A stretch of 64,000 bases of DNA from Vallitalea pronyensis (GCF_018141445.1 NZ_CP058649.1:3367001-3431000), one strand, 5' to 3'; counted from the stretch's first letter, positions 26,764 to 36,488 are shown. The notes: a model not told the origin generated them from the letters alone. Made by a program: numbers and translations.

Positions 26764-27963
26764 ATGCAATATGATTTTGATACCGTCATTAATCGTGAAC
26801 ACACCGATGCACTAAAATGGGAACCATGTATTCTTCGGGATAAATTTGGCGAAAAGGATATGTTACCTTTATGGGTTGCAGATATGGACTTCAAAGCGCC
26901 TCAGCCTGTTATTGATGCCATTGTTAAACGAGCTGAGCATGGTATCTATGGCTATACCATACGTCTGAAGGATTACTACGATGCCATTATGGAATGGACA
27001 GAAAAACGTCATCATTGGAATGTAAAAAAAGAATGGATCGTCTTTACACCTGGTATTGTACCTGCTGTCAATTACATGATACAGGCTTATTGCCTAGCAG
27101 GTGATAAAGTCATGATTCAAACACCTGTATACTATCCTTTTGGAAAAGCCATTGCGAATAACGGATGTCAGGTAGTGGATAATGCACTGCTATATGATGG
27201 CAGAAACTACACCATTGATTTTGATGATTTTGAGAAAAAAGCTCGAGACCCTCGACTAAAATTATTTATCTTATGCAGCCCTCATAACCCCATAGGGCGT
27301 GTATGGACGAAAGAAGAATTAACACGTATAGGTGAGATATGTATTGCCAATAATGTCATTGTGGTAGCGGATGAAATACACCATGATTTGATATTAGAGG
27401 GTCATACCCACCATGTCTTTGCCAATATTTCTAAAGACTTAGCCAAACAATCCATCATCTGCACAGCACCAAGTAAAACATTCAACTTAGCGGGATTGAA
27501 CACCTCCAATATCATTATTCCAAATAAAGAACTTCGTATAAGGTACGAACAAGTCTTAGAGAATAACTCCATATGGGGTCAAAATCCCATGAGTATTGAT
27601 GGGATGAAAGCGGCTTATCGAGAAGGGGAACCTTGGCTGGATGCATTACTTCTTTATTTAGAAGAAAATGTCCGTTTTATGGACAATTATTTGAAAGACA
27701 ACTTACCCTGTGTTAAGCTTATTAGACCACAAGCCACATATCTTGCATGGCTTGATTTCACCGAAGTGACAACAGATGATACGCTGCTTGAAAAGCTCAT
27801 ATTTCATGATGCAAAAGTAGCCCTTGATGGTGGCACGTGGTTTGGTGAAACAGGTTCTGGCTTTATGCGCATTAATTTTGCTTGTCCGAGACGTATTCTG
27901 CAAGAAGCCCTTGAACGTATCACAAAGAGTGTTTCAGAATACTGTCAAGCATCACGTGAATAA
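26764..27963 (+). CDS. MalY/PatB family PLP-dependent aminotransferase / C-S lyase
   Basis: A 399-aa fold-type I PLP enzyme of the MalY/PatB group, typically a cystathionine beta-lyase. The N-terminus contains LPLWVADMDFKAPQPV, typical of the group. PLP binding is marked by SPHNPIGRVW, ADEIHHDLI and the Schiff-base lysine in TAPSKTFNLAG. Two adjacent ATG codons exist (26761 and 26764). The second gives 7-nt spacing from AGGAGG. It lies 42 nt after the topoisomerase operon and may be read through from it. Methionine metabolism is the usual role, and MalY also has regulatory functions in E. coli. Confidence 0.85.
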   Translation: MQYDFDTVINREHTDALKWEPCILRDKFGEKDMLPLWVADMDFKAPQPVIDAIVKRAEHGIYGYTIRLKDYYDAIMEWTEKRHHWNVKKEWIVFTPGIVPAVNYMIQAYCLAGDKVMIQTPVYYPFGKAIANNGCQVVDNALLYDGRNYTIDFDDFEKKARDPRLKLFILCSPHNPIGRVWTKEELTRIGEICIANNVIVVADEIHHDLILEGHTHHVFANISKDLAKQSIICTAPSKTFNLAGLNTSNIIIPNKELRIRYEQVLENNSIWGQNPMSIDGMKAAYREGEPWLDALLLYLEENVRFMDNYLKDNLPCVKLIRPQATYLAWLDFTEVTTDDTLLEKLIFHDAKVALDGGTWFGETGSGFMRINFACPRRILQEALERITKSVSEYCQASRE

Positions 27964-27998
27964 TTGAAAAACATATAAAACTTGAAGAAAAGAAGGTT

Positions 27999-28071
27999 GG
28001 TACGATTATAATACAAGCCATAAAGTGTTTCGTCACATGTATGTCTTGATAGCATAAATCGTACCTTTTTT
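27999..28071 (+). terminator. Probable terminator with a long loop
   Basis: GGTACGATT (27999-28007) pairs exactly with AATCGTACC (28057-28065), followed by six T. The loop is 49 nt, longer than usual, so termination efficiency is uncertain. Confidence 0.55.
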
Positions 28072-28133
28072 ATAGCACAAACAACCATAATTCTATTTTA
28101 CAATTGTCATGCATTTCATAACCATAAATTCTA

Positions 28134-28162
28134 TTGACAATTATCTATCATAATGATAAACT
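28134..28162 (+). promoter_or_regulatory. Promoter of the TetR gene, possible autoregulatory site
   Basis: TTGACA (28134-28139), 17 nt, TAAACT (28157-28162). AATTGTCA about 30 nt upstream is inverted as TGACAATT over the -35 box, a possible TetR operator. Confidence 0.55.
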
Positions 28163-28207
28163 GATGGCACAATAGTGCGTTAGATACAGTAGAATGGAGC
28201 GTTATTT

Positions 28208-28768
28208 ATGATTACAAGAGATAAATTAATACAAGCAACCATAGAACTCGTCGCAGATAATGGGCTTTACGATGTACCCACATCTAAAATTGCTAAAAAA
28301 GCACAATATTCAGAGGCAACAATCTATAAGCATTTCAAAAGTAAAGTAGAATTACTCATTGAAGCTTACTTGAACATCAAATCCAACGTAGATAGAACTC
28401 TTTTTATTCACGTAGAAGGCATCACAGACCCTACAAAAAAGTATTACAAAATATGGTCCAATTATCTTGAATACTTTGTTAACCACCCTAAAGAGTTAAG
28501 CTATTATCAGCAATTCAGTCATTCTACATATATGAATCATATTATCATTGAGAGAGGTAAGGAGCAACTTAGTTCTTTGACAAATTATTTAACGGAAAAC
28601 ATTGAAAGTGGTTTTTTTAGAGATTTACCCATCAGTTTTTATTATGCATATGCCTATGTACCTGTTCTTGAATTAGCTAATTCAATAGTAAACGCTGAAA
28701 TCCAGTTAACCGATCAACTAAAAGAAGAAGCTATCCAGTGTACACTACGTGTCATACTAAATAGATAG
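28208..28768 (+). CDS. TetR family transcriptional regulator
   Basis: A 186-aa repressor. The N-terminal helix-turn-helix (about residues 10-50) reads DVPTSKIAKKAQYSEATIYKHFKSK. The remainder is an alpha-helical ligand-binding and dimer domain with no close motif. It lies 95 nt upstream of an aldehyde dehydrogenase gene in the same orientation, which suggests it controls that gene in response to an aldehyde or lipid-like ligand. This is inferred from position. Confidence 0.85.
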   Translation: MITRDKLIQATIELVADNGLYDVPTSKIAKKAQYSEATIYKHFKSKVELLIEAYLNIKSNVDRTLFIHVEGITDPTKKYYKIWSNYLEYFVNHPKELSYYQQFSHSTYMNHIIIERGKEQLSSLTNYLTENIESGFFRDLPISFYYAYAYVPVLELANSIVNAEIQLTDQLKEEAIQCTLRVILNR

Positions 28769-28863
28769 ACAGAGTCTAGTAATTGTGGTTGCTTAAACAT
28801 GCAACAGATTATGATAACAAGGTTAGTGATTACTTACAAACCTTAAGAAAGGAATGTGTCTAC

Positions 28864-30243
28864 ATGGAAAAGATAGAAACAATGATGCGTGAGATGAAGT
28901 CTTATTTCTACCAAGGAAAAACCAAAAGTATTGATTTTCGTATTAAACAACTTAGTCAACTAAAGAAAACCATAGAAAATCATGAAGCCGCTATTATTAA
29001 TGCTCTTCATAAAGATTTGGGCAGACATCCTTATGAGTCTTATACTGCTGAAATCGGAACAGTTCTTTCAAGTATACGTTACCATATAAAACACATCAAA
29101 CAATTTACACGGACAAAAAAAGTCAAAACACCCCTTCATCAGTTAGGTGCAAAGAGTTATATTCAACCGGAGCCTTATGGCTTGGTATTGGTCATTGGGC
29201 CGTACAATTATCCATTTAACCTGCTCATTGAACCGTTAATAGGTGCCATAGCAGCAGGTAATTGCATTGTTCTAAAACCATCGGAACAAACACCCCATGT
29301 CACGAAACTCATTCATCAGATGTTCTTAGAAACATTCAACCCAAACTACATTCGGATTATAGAAGGTGAAAAGGATGTAACCTCTTGTTTAATCCATGCA
29401 CCATTCGATTATATATTCTTTACTGGTAGTGTGCGGGTAGGTAAAATTGTCATGGCAGCAGCCAGCGAAAACCTTGTACCTGTAACATTAGAATTGGGAG
29501 GAAAAAGCCCTTGCATCATTGATAACACAGCCAATATTGAGGTAGCTGCAAAACGTGTATTATGGGGAAAATTCTTCAATGCCGGTCAGACTTGTATTGC
29601 TCCTGATTATGCGCTTGTTCATGAATCCATTAGACCAACATTCATCGATTCGCTTAAAAAAACAATTGAACACTTCTACGGTAAGGATGTAAAAGCTTCA
29701 AAAGATTTTGCACGGATCATTAACGAAAAACATACCCAAAGGTTAGCAGCTATTATTGATAAGGATCGTGATAAAATAATTTGGGGTGGTCAGTATGATA
29801 GGACTAATCATTATATTGCGCCAACACTCATTGACAATGTGACATGGGAAGATGCTTCCATGGAAGATGAACTGTTTGGTCCTATCCTTCCTATCATGAC
29901 GTATAAGGATCTGGATGATGCCATTCATATGATTAATCAACGACCTAAACCATTAGCCCTCTATCTATTTAGTGAAGATAAGGATAGTCAACAAAAGGTA
30001 TTGACATCTACAAGCTCTGGCGGTAGTTGTGTCAACGATACCGTTAGTCATTTTGTGACCCATCACTTGCCATTTGGGGGCGTTGGTCAATCAGGCATGG
30101 GGGCTTATCATGGATTGGATAGCTTTAAAACATTTACACATTATAAGAGTGTGTTGCATAAGTCCACAAGGTTTAATTTAAAATTTTTATTTCCACCGTA
30201 TAATCAAAACAAATTACAAAGTGCTAAAAAGGTACTTCGATAA
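28864..30243 (+). CDS. Aldehyde dehydrogenase (class 3-like)
   Basis: A 459-aa NAD(P)-dependent aldehyde dehydrogenase similar in length to class 3 and fatty-aldehyde enzymes (about 455-460). The nucleotide-binding site is GPYNYPFNLLIEPLIGA and FTGSVRVGK. The catalytic base is E210 (TLELGGKSP) and the thiol nucleophile C244 (NAGQTCIAPDY). I choose ATG 28864 with AAGGAA upstream, because an earlier start would add 27 residues foreign to the family. It follows a TetR regulator. The substrate is probably a medium- or long-chain aldehyde by family, not proven. Confidence 0.88.
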   Translation: MEKIETMMREMKSYFYQGKTKSIDFRIKQLSQLKKTIENHEAAIINALHKDLGRHPYESYTAEIGTVLSSIRYHIKHIKQFTRTKKVKTPLHQLGAKSYIQPEPYGLVLVIGPYNYPFNLLIEPLIGAIAAGNCIVLKPSEQTPHVTKLIHQMFLETFNPNYIRIIEGEKDVTSCLIHAPFDYIFFTGSVRVGKIVMAAASENLVPVTLELGGKSPCIIDNTANIEVAAKRVLWGKFFNAGQTCIAPDYALVHESIRPTFIDSLKKTIEHFYGKDVKASKDFARIINEKHTQRLAAIIDKDRDKIIWGGQYDRTNHYIAPTLIDNVTWEDASMEDELFGPILPIMTYKDLDDAIHMINQRPKPLALYLFSEDKDSQQKVLTSTSSGGSCVNDTVSHFVTHHLPFGGVGQSGMGAYHGLDSFKTFTHYKSVLHKSTRFNLKFLFPPYNQNKLQSAKKVLR

Positions 30244-30337
30244 GTTTCTAAAATTAGTCCTTTTATTTATGGGTAGATATGGTATAATAGAGGAAAAGAA
30301 CGTACGTTCGACACATAATAAAAGGGTGAATCATATC

Positions 30338-31564
30338 ATGCAATTGTCAAAAAAACAAGCTAGAAATTTCATACTTGCGTATCAAATGCTGCTTAAGCCA
30401 AGGGCATTAAGAGGAAAAGAGGGCATACATGATTACATGAAACGCGTTCGGTGTATTCAATATGACCCTCTGAATGTTGTGGGCTATAATCCCTACCTTG
30501 TTTTACAAGCCCGTGTTAAGAATTTTAGAGGTGAACACTTAAATCAGCTTCTCTACGATGATCGCTTATTGGTCGATATATGGGATAAGAATATGTCCAT
30601 TGGTATGACAGAGGATTGGCCTTACTTTTCCCGTTATCGTACAGAATTTCGTCAGCGTTATCAGAAAGACCAGACCTTTGTACAAGAGATAGAAAAGGTT
30701 AAAACATATCTTCATGACCAAGGTCCAAGCTCATCCATTGATATAAAAATGGAGGGTAAAATGGATTGGTCTTGGGCACCTGCAAGAGTTGTTAGAGCAG
30801 CACTTGAAAGCTTATTTTTTGCTGGTGAAGTCATGGTCTATAATAAGATTGGCACGCGAAGAATATTTGATTTCACGACCCATTTGCTTCCAGAAACAAT
30901 AGCCCATCAATCCGATCCTAATCAGAGTCTACCGGATTATTTTAAATGGCATGTAAAACGTCGTATTCAATCCATCGGTTTGTTATGGAGCCGTTCCAGT
31001 TATGCGTATATTGCTATACGATGGATGAAAAGCAAGGATAGAGTGGAAGCCTTATCCCGATTAGAAGAAGAAGGGGAACTGATACCATTAACCATTGACG
31101 ATATGCCTTATACCTTTTATATTGGTAAAGAAGACATAGCATTGCTAGAGGAAGTCATGACATGGAATAGAATAAACCCTCAGATAGCTTTTCTAGCACC
31201 ATTAGATAATTTACTATGGGATCGTCAATTAATCAGAGAATTATTTGACTTTGATTATAAGTGGGAGGTTTATACGCCTGCACAGGAACGTAGGTTCGGC
31301 TACTATGTTTTACCTGTCTTATATGGTAATCAATTTATCGGGCGATTTGAACCTAAATTCCAAAGAAAATCAAATACTTTAGAGATTATTAACTGGTGGT
31401 GGGAAGGTGAAATCAAGCCAACAAAGCAGTTAAGTACTGCCATTGAGCGGGCATTATATGATTTTATGAAGTACCTTGGCGCAACGCAGATTACATTGCA
31501 TACACAGGATCAATTTATTCATCAGGTTGTTGACACATTGAAAGATAAACGAAACTTATCATGA
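30338..31564 (+). CDS. YcaQ/AlkZ-type winged-helix DNA glycosylase
   Basis: A 408-aa member of the HTH_42 family (PF06224), whose members unhook interstrand DNA crosslinks or excise alkylated bases. The catalytic QxD motif is present as Q41-Y-D43 in RCIQYDPLNVVGYNPYLVLQAR. Tandem winged-helix domains and a C-terminal beta domain (LPVLYGNQFIGRFEPKFQ) follow. The start is ATG 30338, after AAAGGGTG. Upstream in-frame codons overlap the aldehyde dehydrogenase and are rejected. In Streptomyces, AlkZ gives self-resistance to azinomycin. Here it is more likely general repair, since no biosynthetic cluster is nearby. Confidence 0.82.
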   Translation: MQLSKKQARNFILAYQMLLKPRALRGKEGIHDYMKRVRCIQYDPLNVVGYNPYLVLQARVKNFRGEHLNQLLYDDRLLVDIWDKNMSIGMTEDWPYFSRYRTEFRQRYQKDQTFVQEIEKVKTYLHDQGPSSSIDIKMEGKMDWSWAPARVVRAALESLFFAGEVMVYNKIGTRRIFDFTTHLLPETIAHQSDPNQSLPDYFKWHVKRRIQSIGLLWSRSSYAYIAIRWMKSKDRVEALSRLEEEGELIPLTIDDMPYTFYIGKEDIALLEEVMTWNRINPQIAFLAPLDNLLWDRQLIRELFDFDYKWEVYTPAQERRFGYYVLPVLYGNQFIGRFEPKFQRKSNTLEIINWWWEGEIKPTKQLSTAIERALYDFMKYLGATQITLHTQDQFIHQVVDTLKDKRNLS

Positions 31565-31584
31565 CATAATCGAGGAGGCATTCT

Positions 31585-32466
31585 ATGTATACATCCATTT
31601 TAGATAAAATTGTATGTCCAACATGTAAAAAAAAGCTTGAATTGGCCATAATAAAAGAAGAGGAACAAGAAATTATAGAAGGGACATTAACCTGTTCAGA
31701 TGGACATGTTTGGGTGATTAAAGATGGTGTCATTAATCTTGAATCGGAAGAACAAACACTTGCAAATAATTGGAGCGATTACTACAAAAATACAGATTAT
31801 GGGTCATTGGATCAATGGATTGAAGAAGCCACACCAACAAATCAAATAGAAGGTTATACTCTAGCTAAAAAGGCTATACTGAGTCATATTCAATCCAAGG
31901 GTGCAACACATATTATTGATATTGCCACAGGAAGAGGTATGCTCCTCACGTATCTGGCTCAATATCTTTCACCGGATACACATTTTGTATGTGTGGATCT
32001 TAGCCATGAGGTTTTGAAGTATGACCGATTAAAGGTTAAGAACATTAACCCTGCATTGCGTGTGAACTATATTGCCTGTGACGCCACGAGTTTGCCTTTT
32101 CTGAGACAAGCCTTTGATTTATCAGTATCTTTTTTTGGTATCACCAATATGGGAAATGCTATAGCACAAGGTATAACGGATGCTGTTCGTGTATCCAAAG
32201 AAGGCCTCATCAATGCAGGTATTGTTATCAAAGATGATAACCCTAAATTAGATGACGTGAATCAATATCTTCAAGATAATCAACTGGACATGTCAGTAGA
32301 TTTTGCCACAGAGACCCGTTGCCGAGAACTACATGAAGGAAAAGGACAGTATAACGTTGTGGAAGAGAAGGTCTTTGAAAGCATCGCACAACCCAGTGAT
32401 TTGGATTTGATTCCAATTGAAGGTGAATGGTTTAGTATTAACCTCTACCATACTACGGCTAAATAA
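31585..32466 (+). CDS. SAM-dependent methyltransferase with N-terminal zinc ribbon
   Basis: A 293-aa protein. Residues about 8-52 form a Trm112-like zinc ribbon (VCPTCKKKL, then LTCSDGHVWVIKDGV). Residues about 95-260 form a class I methyltransferase domain with motif I IIDIATGRGMLLTYLAQ. It resembles RlmA/UbiE-like proteins fused to a zinc finger, but no specific substrate is evident. AGGAGG lies upstream. It is 20 nt after the YcaQ-type gene and 28 nt before the next gene, so the three probably form one transcript. Confidence 0.75.
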   Translation: MYTSILDKIVCPTCKKKLELAIIKEEEQEIIEGTLTCSDGHVWVIKDGVINLESEEQTLANNWSDYYKNTDYGSLDQWIEEATPTNQIEGYTLAKKAILSHIQSKGATHIIDIATGRGMLLTYLAQYLSPDTHFVCVDLSHEVLKYDRLKVKNINPALRVNYIACDATSLPFLRQAFDLSVSFFGITNMGNAIAQGITDAVRVSKEGLINAGIVIKDDNPKLDDVNQYLQDNQLDMSVDFATETRCRELHEGKGQYNVVEEKVFESIAQPSDLDLIPIEGEWFSINLYHTTAK

Positions 32467-32494
32467 AACAGGTTACATGGAGTAAGAAGAAGCT

Positions 32495-32812
32495 ATGGAT
32501 GCTATACAGGTTAAAAAGAAAACCTTACAAGCTATGACAAAGATGTATTGTCAACGTAAACATGTTATGCATACAGATATGGATTTGTGCCCTGTTTGCC
32601 ACACATTTATGACTTACGCTGTTGAGCGGCTAGATAACTGTCCTAAAGCCAGTAAAATGAACTGTAAAGCTTGTAACATACATTGTTATGATTCCTACAT
32701 GCAAAGCTACGTAAAAGGCATTATGCGGTATTCTGGTAAGCACATGCTCTATCGGCATCCCATACTTACGTGCCATTATCTGTACAATAAAACAATAGCA
32801 AGTCTATTTTGA
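32495..32812 (+). CDS. YgbA family Cys-rich protein (nitrous oxide-stimulated promoter family)
   Basis: A 105-aa protein of family PF11756 (YgbA_NO). Conserved cysteines occur in LCPVC, then CPKASKMNCKACNIHCY, and the end carries VKGIMRYSGKHMLYRHPILT, which is characteristic. In enterobacteria the gene is under nitric-oxide control through NsrR. The molecular function is unknown, and the cysteine pattern suggests metal or iron-sulfur binding. It is last of a likely three-gene transcript. Confidence 0.8.
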   Translation: MDAIQVKKKTLQAMTKMYCQRKHVMHTDMDLCPVCHTFMTYAVERLDNCPKASKMNCKACNIHCYDSYMQSYVKGIMRYSGKHMLYRHPILTCHYLYNKTIASLF

Positions 32813-32949
32813 AAACATGTTTCATTCACTAAAAAAGGTTGCCTTTTATCAAACAAAGCTGTATAATGAATAAGAAATTGCTATCCATAAAATTATAGCT
32901 TTTGAAAAAAATAAGTATTTGATAATGATTTAAAAACTTCATACTGTTA

Positions 32950-33043
32950 AAACTAGGGGAGGTTGTACTGACAATCTGAGAAAGAAATGTTATTTCTGAC
33001 CCTTATAACCTGATATGGGTAATGCCAACGTAGGAAAGCATCA
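32950..33043 (+). promoter_or_regulatory. TPP riboswitch (THI element)
   Basis: Conserved core sequences appear in order: TAGGGGAGG, CTGAGA (32976-32981), GACCC with TTATAACCTGATATGGGTAATGCC spread over about 33000-33025, and CGTAGGAAAG. This is the thiamine-pyrophosphate aptamer. The thiSFGH genes follow. An expression platform (a CCTGTTAT/ATAACAGG stem and a terminator at 33192) lies between aptamer and thiS. Confidence 0.93.
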
Positions 33044-33191
33044 AAATCATGAACCACAGTATATTTGGTTACAAATAAGCACAATGAGGATATCTTTGTA
33101 CCTCCTGTTATAAAGCCTATTTGTCTCTGGAATGCTATGTTTTTTGTTTTGATAACAGGATAGAAATTAATGACCAGTGATAACGTCTTGG

Positions 33192-33217
33192 AGCTTACCT
33201 TTAGGTAAGCTTTTTTT
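33192..33217 (+). terminator. Riboswitch-controlled terminator
   Basis: AGCTTACC (33192-33199) pairs with GGTAAGCT (33204-33211), then a T run. It lies about 150 nt after the aptamer, so an intervening antiterminator stem (CCTGTTAT near 33108 with ATAACAGG near 33155) may couple the two. Confidence 0.75.
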
Positions 33218-33246
33218 GATGATTAAAATTATTGTTCTTGTTATCA

Positions 33247-33274
33247 TTTGTATGGATAACTTAGTCCATACAAA
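33247..33274. promoter_or_regulatory. 10-bp inverted repeat upstream of thiS
   Basis: TTTGTATGGA (33247-33256) is mirrored exactly by TCCATACAAA (33265-33274) across an 8-nt spacer. It lies after the terminator and 55 nt before thiS. It is either an operator for a second promoter or an RNA hairpin. Confidence 0.5.
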
Positions 33275-33328
33275 AATCCACGAAGCATTATCACAATCAG
33301 GGAAACTAAAATAAAAGAAGGTGAATAA

Positions 33329-33523
33329 ATGCTAGTTAACGGTAAAGAAATCTCCTTAGAATCTGGCATAACAATTGATCACATGCTGGAAGTATTAAGT
33401 CTTGACAAGGACAAAGTTGTTGTGGAAATTAACATGGAGATTATTCAAAAATCGAATTACACAACCAGGGCAATTAACCATGACGATAAAATAGAAATTG
33501 TCCGATTCGTAGGTGGTGGGTAA
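33329..33523 (+). CDS. thiS: Sulfur carrier protein ThiS
   Basis: A 64-aa ubiquitin-like protein ending in VGGG, the tail that ThiF adenylates and that then carries thiocarboxylate sulfur for the thiazole ring. AAGGTG lies upstream. It is first in thiS-thiF-thiG-thiH, under the TPP riboswitch. The ribosome site of thiF is inside its last codons. Confidence 0.93.
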   Translation: MLVNGKEISLESGITIDHMLEVLSLDKDKVVVEINMEIIQKSNYTTRAINHDDKIEIVRFVGGG

Positions 33524-33524
33524 A

Positions 33525-34325
33525 ATGAAAATTGTGGTCAATGAAAAAAATTGCTTTGTACCCCATCATGCATCAGCGTATGCTGTGAGAGATATGATTA
33601 AGAATGATGCAGACATTATCATTGTTAATGGTCATGTCATCCATAAGGATATCACCCTAAAAGCCAAAGATACCGTCACCCTTATAAAAAGAGGTGAGAA
33701 ACCCAAAAAACGTGCGTTAGAGGCTTTGCTGGTTGCAAGACATACACCTGGCGTGCACGAAAGAATAAAAAATGCCTGTGTTGGAATCGCAGGATTAGGT
33801 GGCTTAGGGTCCCATGCTGCTGTTTCCTTAGCACGATTAGGTATAGGAAAATTAATCTTAATCGATTATGATGTTGTTGAACCCAGCAATCTCAATCGAC
33901 AGCACTATTTTTTAAAGCATATTGGTATGAAAAAAACATCTGCCTTAAAGGACATACTTGAACAGATAAATCCTTTTGTTAAAATCGTTACAAAGGATGT
34001 ATGCTTAGATCAAACAAACATTGCCATGTGTTTTCGAGAACCAGATATCGTCATTGAAGCCTTTGATCATCCAGAATCCAAGGCAGTATTAGTCAATACG
34101 TTGCTTTCAGAACATAAAACAGTAGTAGCAGCTTCTGGGGTTGCTGGCTATTTCTCTAACAATACCATCACGACAAAACGGGTGATGAAAAACCTATACG
34201 TTATAGGTGATGGTGTATCAGAAGCAAAGATAGGCAGTGGATTAATGGCCCCTAGAGTGGCTATTGCTGCAAATCATCAAGCCAATATGGTGTTAAGATT
34301 AATCCTTGGCGAAAGGCATACATAA
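33525..34325 (+). CDS. thiF: ThiS adenylyltransferase ThiF with N-terminal ThiS-like domain
   Basis: A 266-aa E1-like enzyme that activates the ThiS C-terminus with ATP. Residues about 1-62 form an extra ThiS-like ubiquitin fold without a terminal Gly-Gly. The adenylation domain begins at VGIAGLGGLGSHAAVSLARLG and continues with LIDYDVVEPSNLNRQ. This fusion is known in clostridial ThiF proteins. I use ATG 33525, one base after the thiS stop, rather than a GTG inside thiS. It is the second gene of the thiazole operon. Confidence 0.9.
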   Translation: MKIVVNEKNCFVPHHASAYAVRDMIKNDADIIIVNGHVIHKDITLKAKDTVTLIKRGEKPKKRALEALLVARHTPGVHERIKNACVGIAGLGGLGSHAAVSLARLGIGKLILIDYDVVEPSNLNRQHYFLKHIGMKKTSALKDILEQINPFVKIVTKDVCLDQTNIAMCFREPDIVIEAFDHPESKAVLVNTLLSEHKTVVAASGVAGYFSNNTITTKRVMKNLYVIGDGVSEAKIGSGLMAPRVAIAANHQANMVLRLILGERHT

Positions 34326-34369
34326 GTTTTGAAGAATCATTGTTAAATCAATCATAAGGAGTGATCGTA

Positions 34370-35149
34370 GTGAATCAATTAGTCATTGGAGGTAAGACAT
34401 TACAGAGTCGATTACTAATCGGCACTGGTAAATTTCCAGATAAAAAAATAGTACCAGAAGTTGTAGAAGCAAGTGGAACACAGGTGGTTACCATGGCATT
34501 AAGAAGAGTGGATTTGGATTCAAAAGAAGATAATCTTCTGGACTATATTCCGAAGCATTGCACATTACTACCCAATACTTCTGGAGCCCGTAATGCAGAT
34601 GAAGCCGTACGCATTGCACGTTTAGCAAGAACCATGGGTTGTGGTAATTGGGTAAAAATAGAGGTTATTTCAGATAATAAGTATTTGCTTCCCGATAACA
34701 TGGAAACAGTAAGGGCAACAGAAATATTAGCTAAAGAAGGGTTTGTGGTCTTGCCTTATATGAACCCAGATCTCATGAGCGCTAAGAGGCTTGTGGATGC
34801 TGGGGCAGCAACAGTCATGCCTTTAGGAGCGCCAATCGGTACAAACAGAGGCATTAGAACCAAAGAATTAATCCAAATCATCATTGAAGAAATTGATATC
34901 CCAGTTGTTGTTGATGCTGGTATAGGAAGACCATCTGAAGCAGCAGAAGCCATGGAAATGGGGGCAGATGCCGTACTTGTTAATACGGCCATAGCAACAG
35001 CCAACAGTCCTGTTCATATGGGAAAAGCCTTCCATCTAGCTGTACAAGCTGGAAGGCTAGCATATGAGGCTCAATTAGGTAGACAAAGTACTTATGGGAA
35101 CGCATCTTCTCCTCTTACTGGGTTTTTGTACGAAGGAGTTAACTCATGA
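34370..35149 (+). CDS. thiG: Thiazole synthase ThiG
   Basis: A 259-aa TIM-barrel enzyme that forms the thiazole phosphate from deoxyxylulose phosphate, dehydroglycine and ThiS thiocarboxylate. The Schiff-base lysine lies in WVKIEVISD. Other landmarks are [37 protein letters not shown] and [18 protein letters not shown]. The start is GTG 34370, 8 nt after AAGGAG. The GTG at 34361 overlaps that site. It overlaps thiH by 4 nt (ATGA), indicating translational coupling. Confidence 0.95.
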   Translation: MNQLVIGGKTLQSRLLIGTGKFPDKKIVPEVVEASGTQVVTMALRRVDLDSKEDNLLDYIPKHCTLLPNTSGARNADEAVRIARLARTMGCGNWVKIEVISDNKYLLPDNMETVRATEILAKEGFVVLPYMNPDLMSAKRLVDAGAATVMPLGAPIGTNRGIRTKELIQIIIEEIDIPVVVDAGIGRPSEAAEAMEMGADAVLVNTAIATANSPVHMGKAFHLAVQAGRLAYEAQLGRQSTYGNASSPLTGFLYEGVNS

Positions 35150-36249
35150 GCTTTTATCACGTTTATCAGACCATAAGGGATGATGATTTTTATCCTATGC
35201 ATGACCAAACATCGGAAAAAGATATGATGACCATACTCCATAAAAACATCCTAACAGAAGATGATTTTTTACGTTTATTATCACCCATGGCAGAAATGTA
35301 TTTAGAACAAGCTGCCCAAAAAGCACATGCTTTATCGTTACAATATTTTGGGAAAACGGTGCTGCTGTATACACCCATGTATTTAGCCAATTATTGTGTG
35401 AACAGATGCGTTTATTGCAGTTTTAATACTCAAAACGTCATTGAAAGGAGACAGTTAACTTACAACGAAATAGAAGAAGAAGCAAAAGCCATTGCATCAA
35501 CAGGTTTGAAACATATTCTTATTTTAACTGGCGAATGCCGAAAGACAACACCAGTAGCATACATTGTTAACGCCGTGAAAAGGTTAAAAAAGTACTTTGA
35601 TAGTGTTGGAATGGAAATCTATCCTTTAACAGAAGAAGAATATAAAACCGTTATTAATGCAGGGGTAGACAGTCTAACTGTATATCAAGAAGTATATGAT
35701 GAGACCATCTATGACAATGTTCATCTATCAGGACCAAAGAAGGACTACAAGTATAGGCTGGATGCTCCTGAAAGAGCTTGCAGGCAAAAAATCAGAAGTG
35801 TCAACATAGGTCCTCTGTTAGGTTTAAATGACTGGCGAAAAGAAATCTTTTTTACAGGGATGCATGCCAAATACCTGCAAAAAAAGTATCCAGATGTTGA
35901 CATAAGCATTTCTTTACCTCGTATAAAACCTCATGCTGGCACCTATGAAGCACGATACGATGTAAATGACCAAGATTTGGTGCAAGCCTTAATGGCATTA
36001 AAACTCTTTTTACCAAGGGTAGGTATAACCATTTCAACAAGAGAAGCTCCTGATTTTAGAGATAATTTAATACCCTTAGGCGTGGTAAAAATGTCTGCTG
36101 GCGTCAGTACGGAGGTAGGTGGTCACGCCTTAGAACATGGCAGTGACAGTCAATTTGAAATTTCAGATCCAAGAAATGTCAACATGATAAAACATGCCAT
36201 ATTAAAAAAGGGTTATCAACCTGTTTTTAAAGATTGGATGCCGTTTTAA
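35146..36249 (+). CDS. thiH: Radical SAM tyrosine lyase ThiH (2-iminoacetate synthase)
   Basis: A 367-aa radical SAM enzyme cleaving tyrosine to dehydroglycine for thiazole synthesis, the oxygen-sensitive route used by anaerobes in place of ThiO. The [4Fe-4S] ligands are C84, C88 and C91 (CVNRCVYC). [22 protein letters not shown] and [12 protein letters not shown] match ThiH. It overlaps thiG by 4 nt. No thiC, thiD, thiE or thiM lies in the window. Confidence 0.95.
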   Translation: MSFYHVYQTIRDDDFYPMHDQTSEKDMMTILHKNILTEDDFLRLLSPMAEMYLEQAAQKAHALSLQYFGKTVLLYTPMYLANYCVNRCVYCSFNTQNVIERRQLTYNEIEEEAKAIASTGLKHILILTGECRKTTPVAYIVNAVKRLKKYFDSVGMEIYPLTEEEYKTVINAGVDSLTVYQEVYDETIYDNVHLSGPKKDYKYRLDAPERACRQKIRSVNIGPLLGLNDWRKEIFFTGMHAKYLQKKYPDVDISISLPRIKPHAGTYEARYDVNDQDLVQALMALKLFLPRVGITISTREAPDFRDNLIPLGVVKMSAGVSTEVGGHALEHGSDSQFEISDPRNVNMIKHAILKKGYQPVFKDWMPF

Positions 36250-36403
36250 GGGATAGAAGAATCAAGAAAGATAAAATGCGAAAAAACAGTAGACAATTGA
36301 TGAAAAATATGGTAGATTAATATAGAATTAAATAAGAGATTTCTTTAAATTAGTACAGTGATGCTAGTAAGAAGTTTAACCGTAAAGTAGTTATGTAAAC
36401 TAT

Positions 36404-36436
36404 GGCTTCTTGGAGTGCATCCAGGAAGCCTTTTCT
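36404..36436 (+). terminator. Attenuator-type terminator in the pyrR leader
   Basis: GGCTTCTTGG (36404-36413) pairs with CCAGGAAGCC (36421-36430, one G-U), then TTTTC. It lies 50 nt before pyrR. Upstream AGAAGTTTA (36370-36378) could pair with TAAA and CTTCT (36396-36410) to form an antiterminator. Regulation by PyrR is the expected mechanism, but I could not find a clear PyrR-binding loop. Confidence 0.65.
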
Positions 36437-36488
36437 TATCGTAGTAGAAGTATTACATACCATAAAAGATTATTTACGAGGTGAACTT

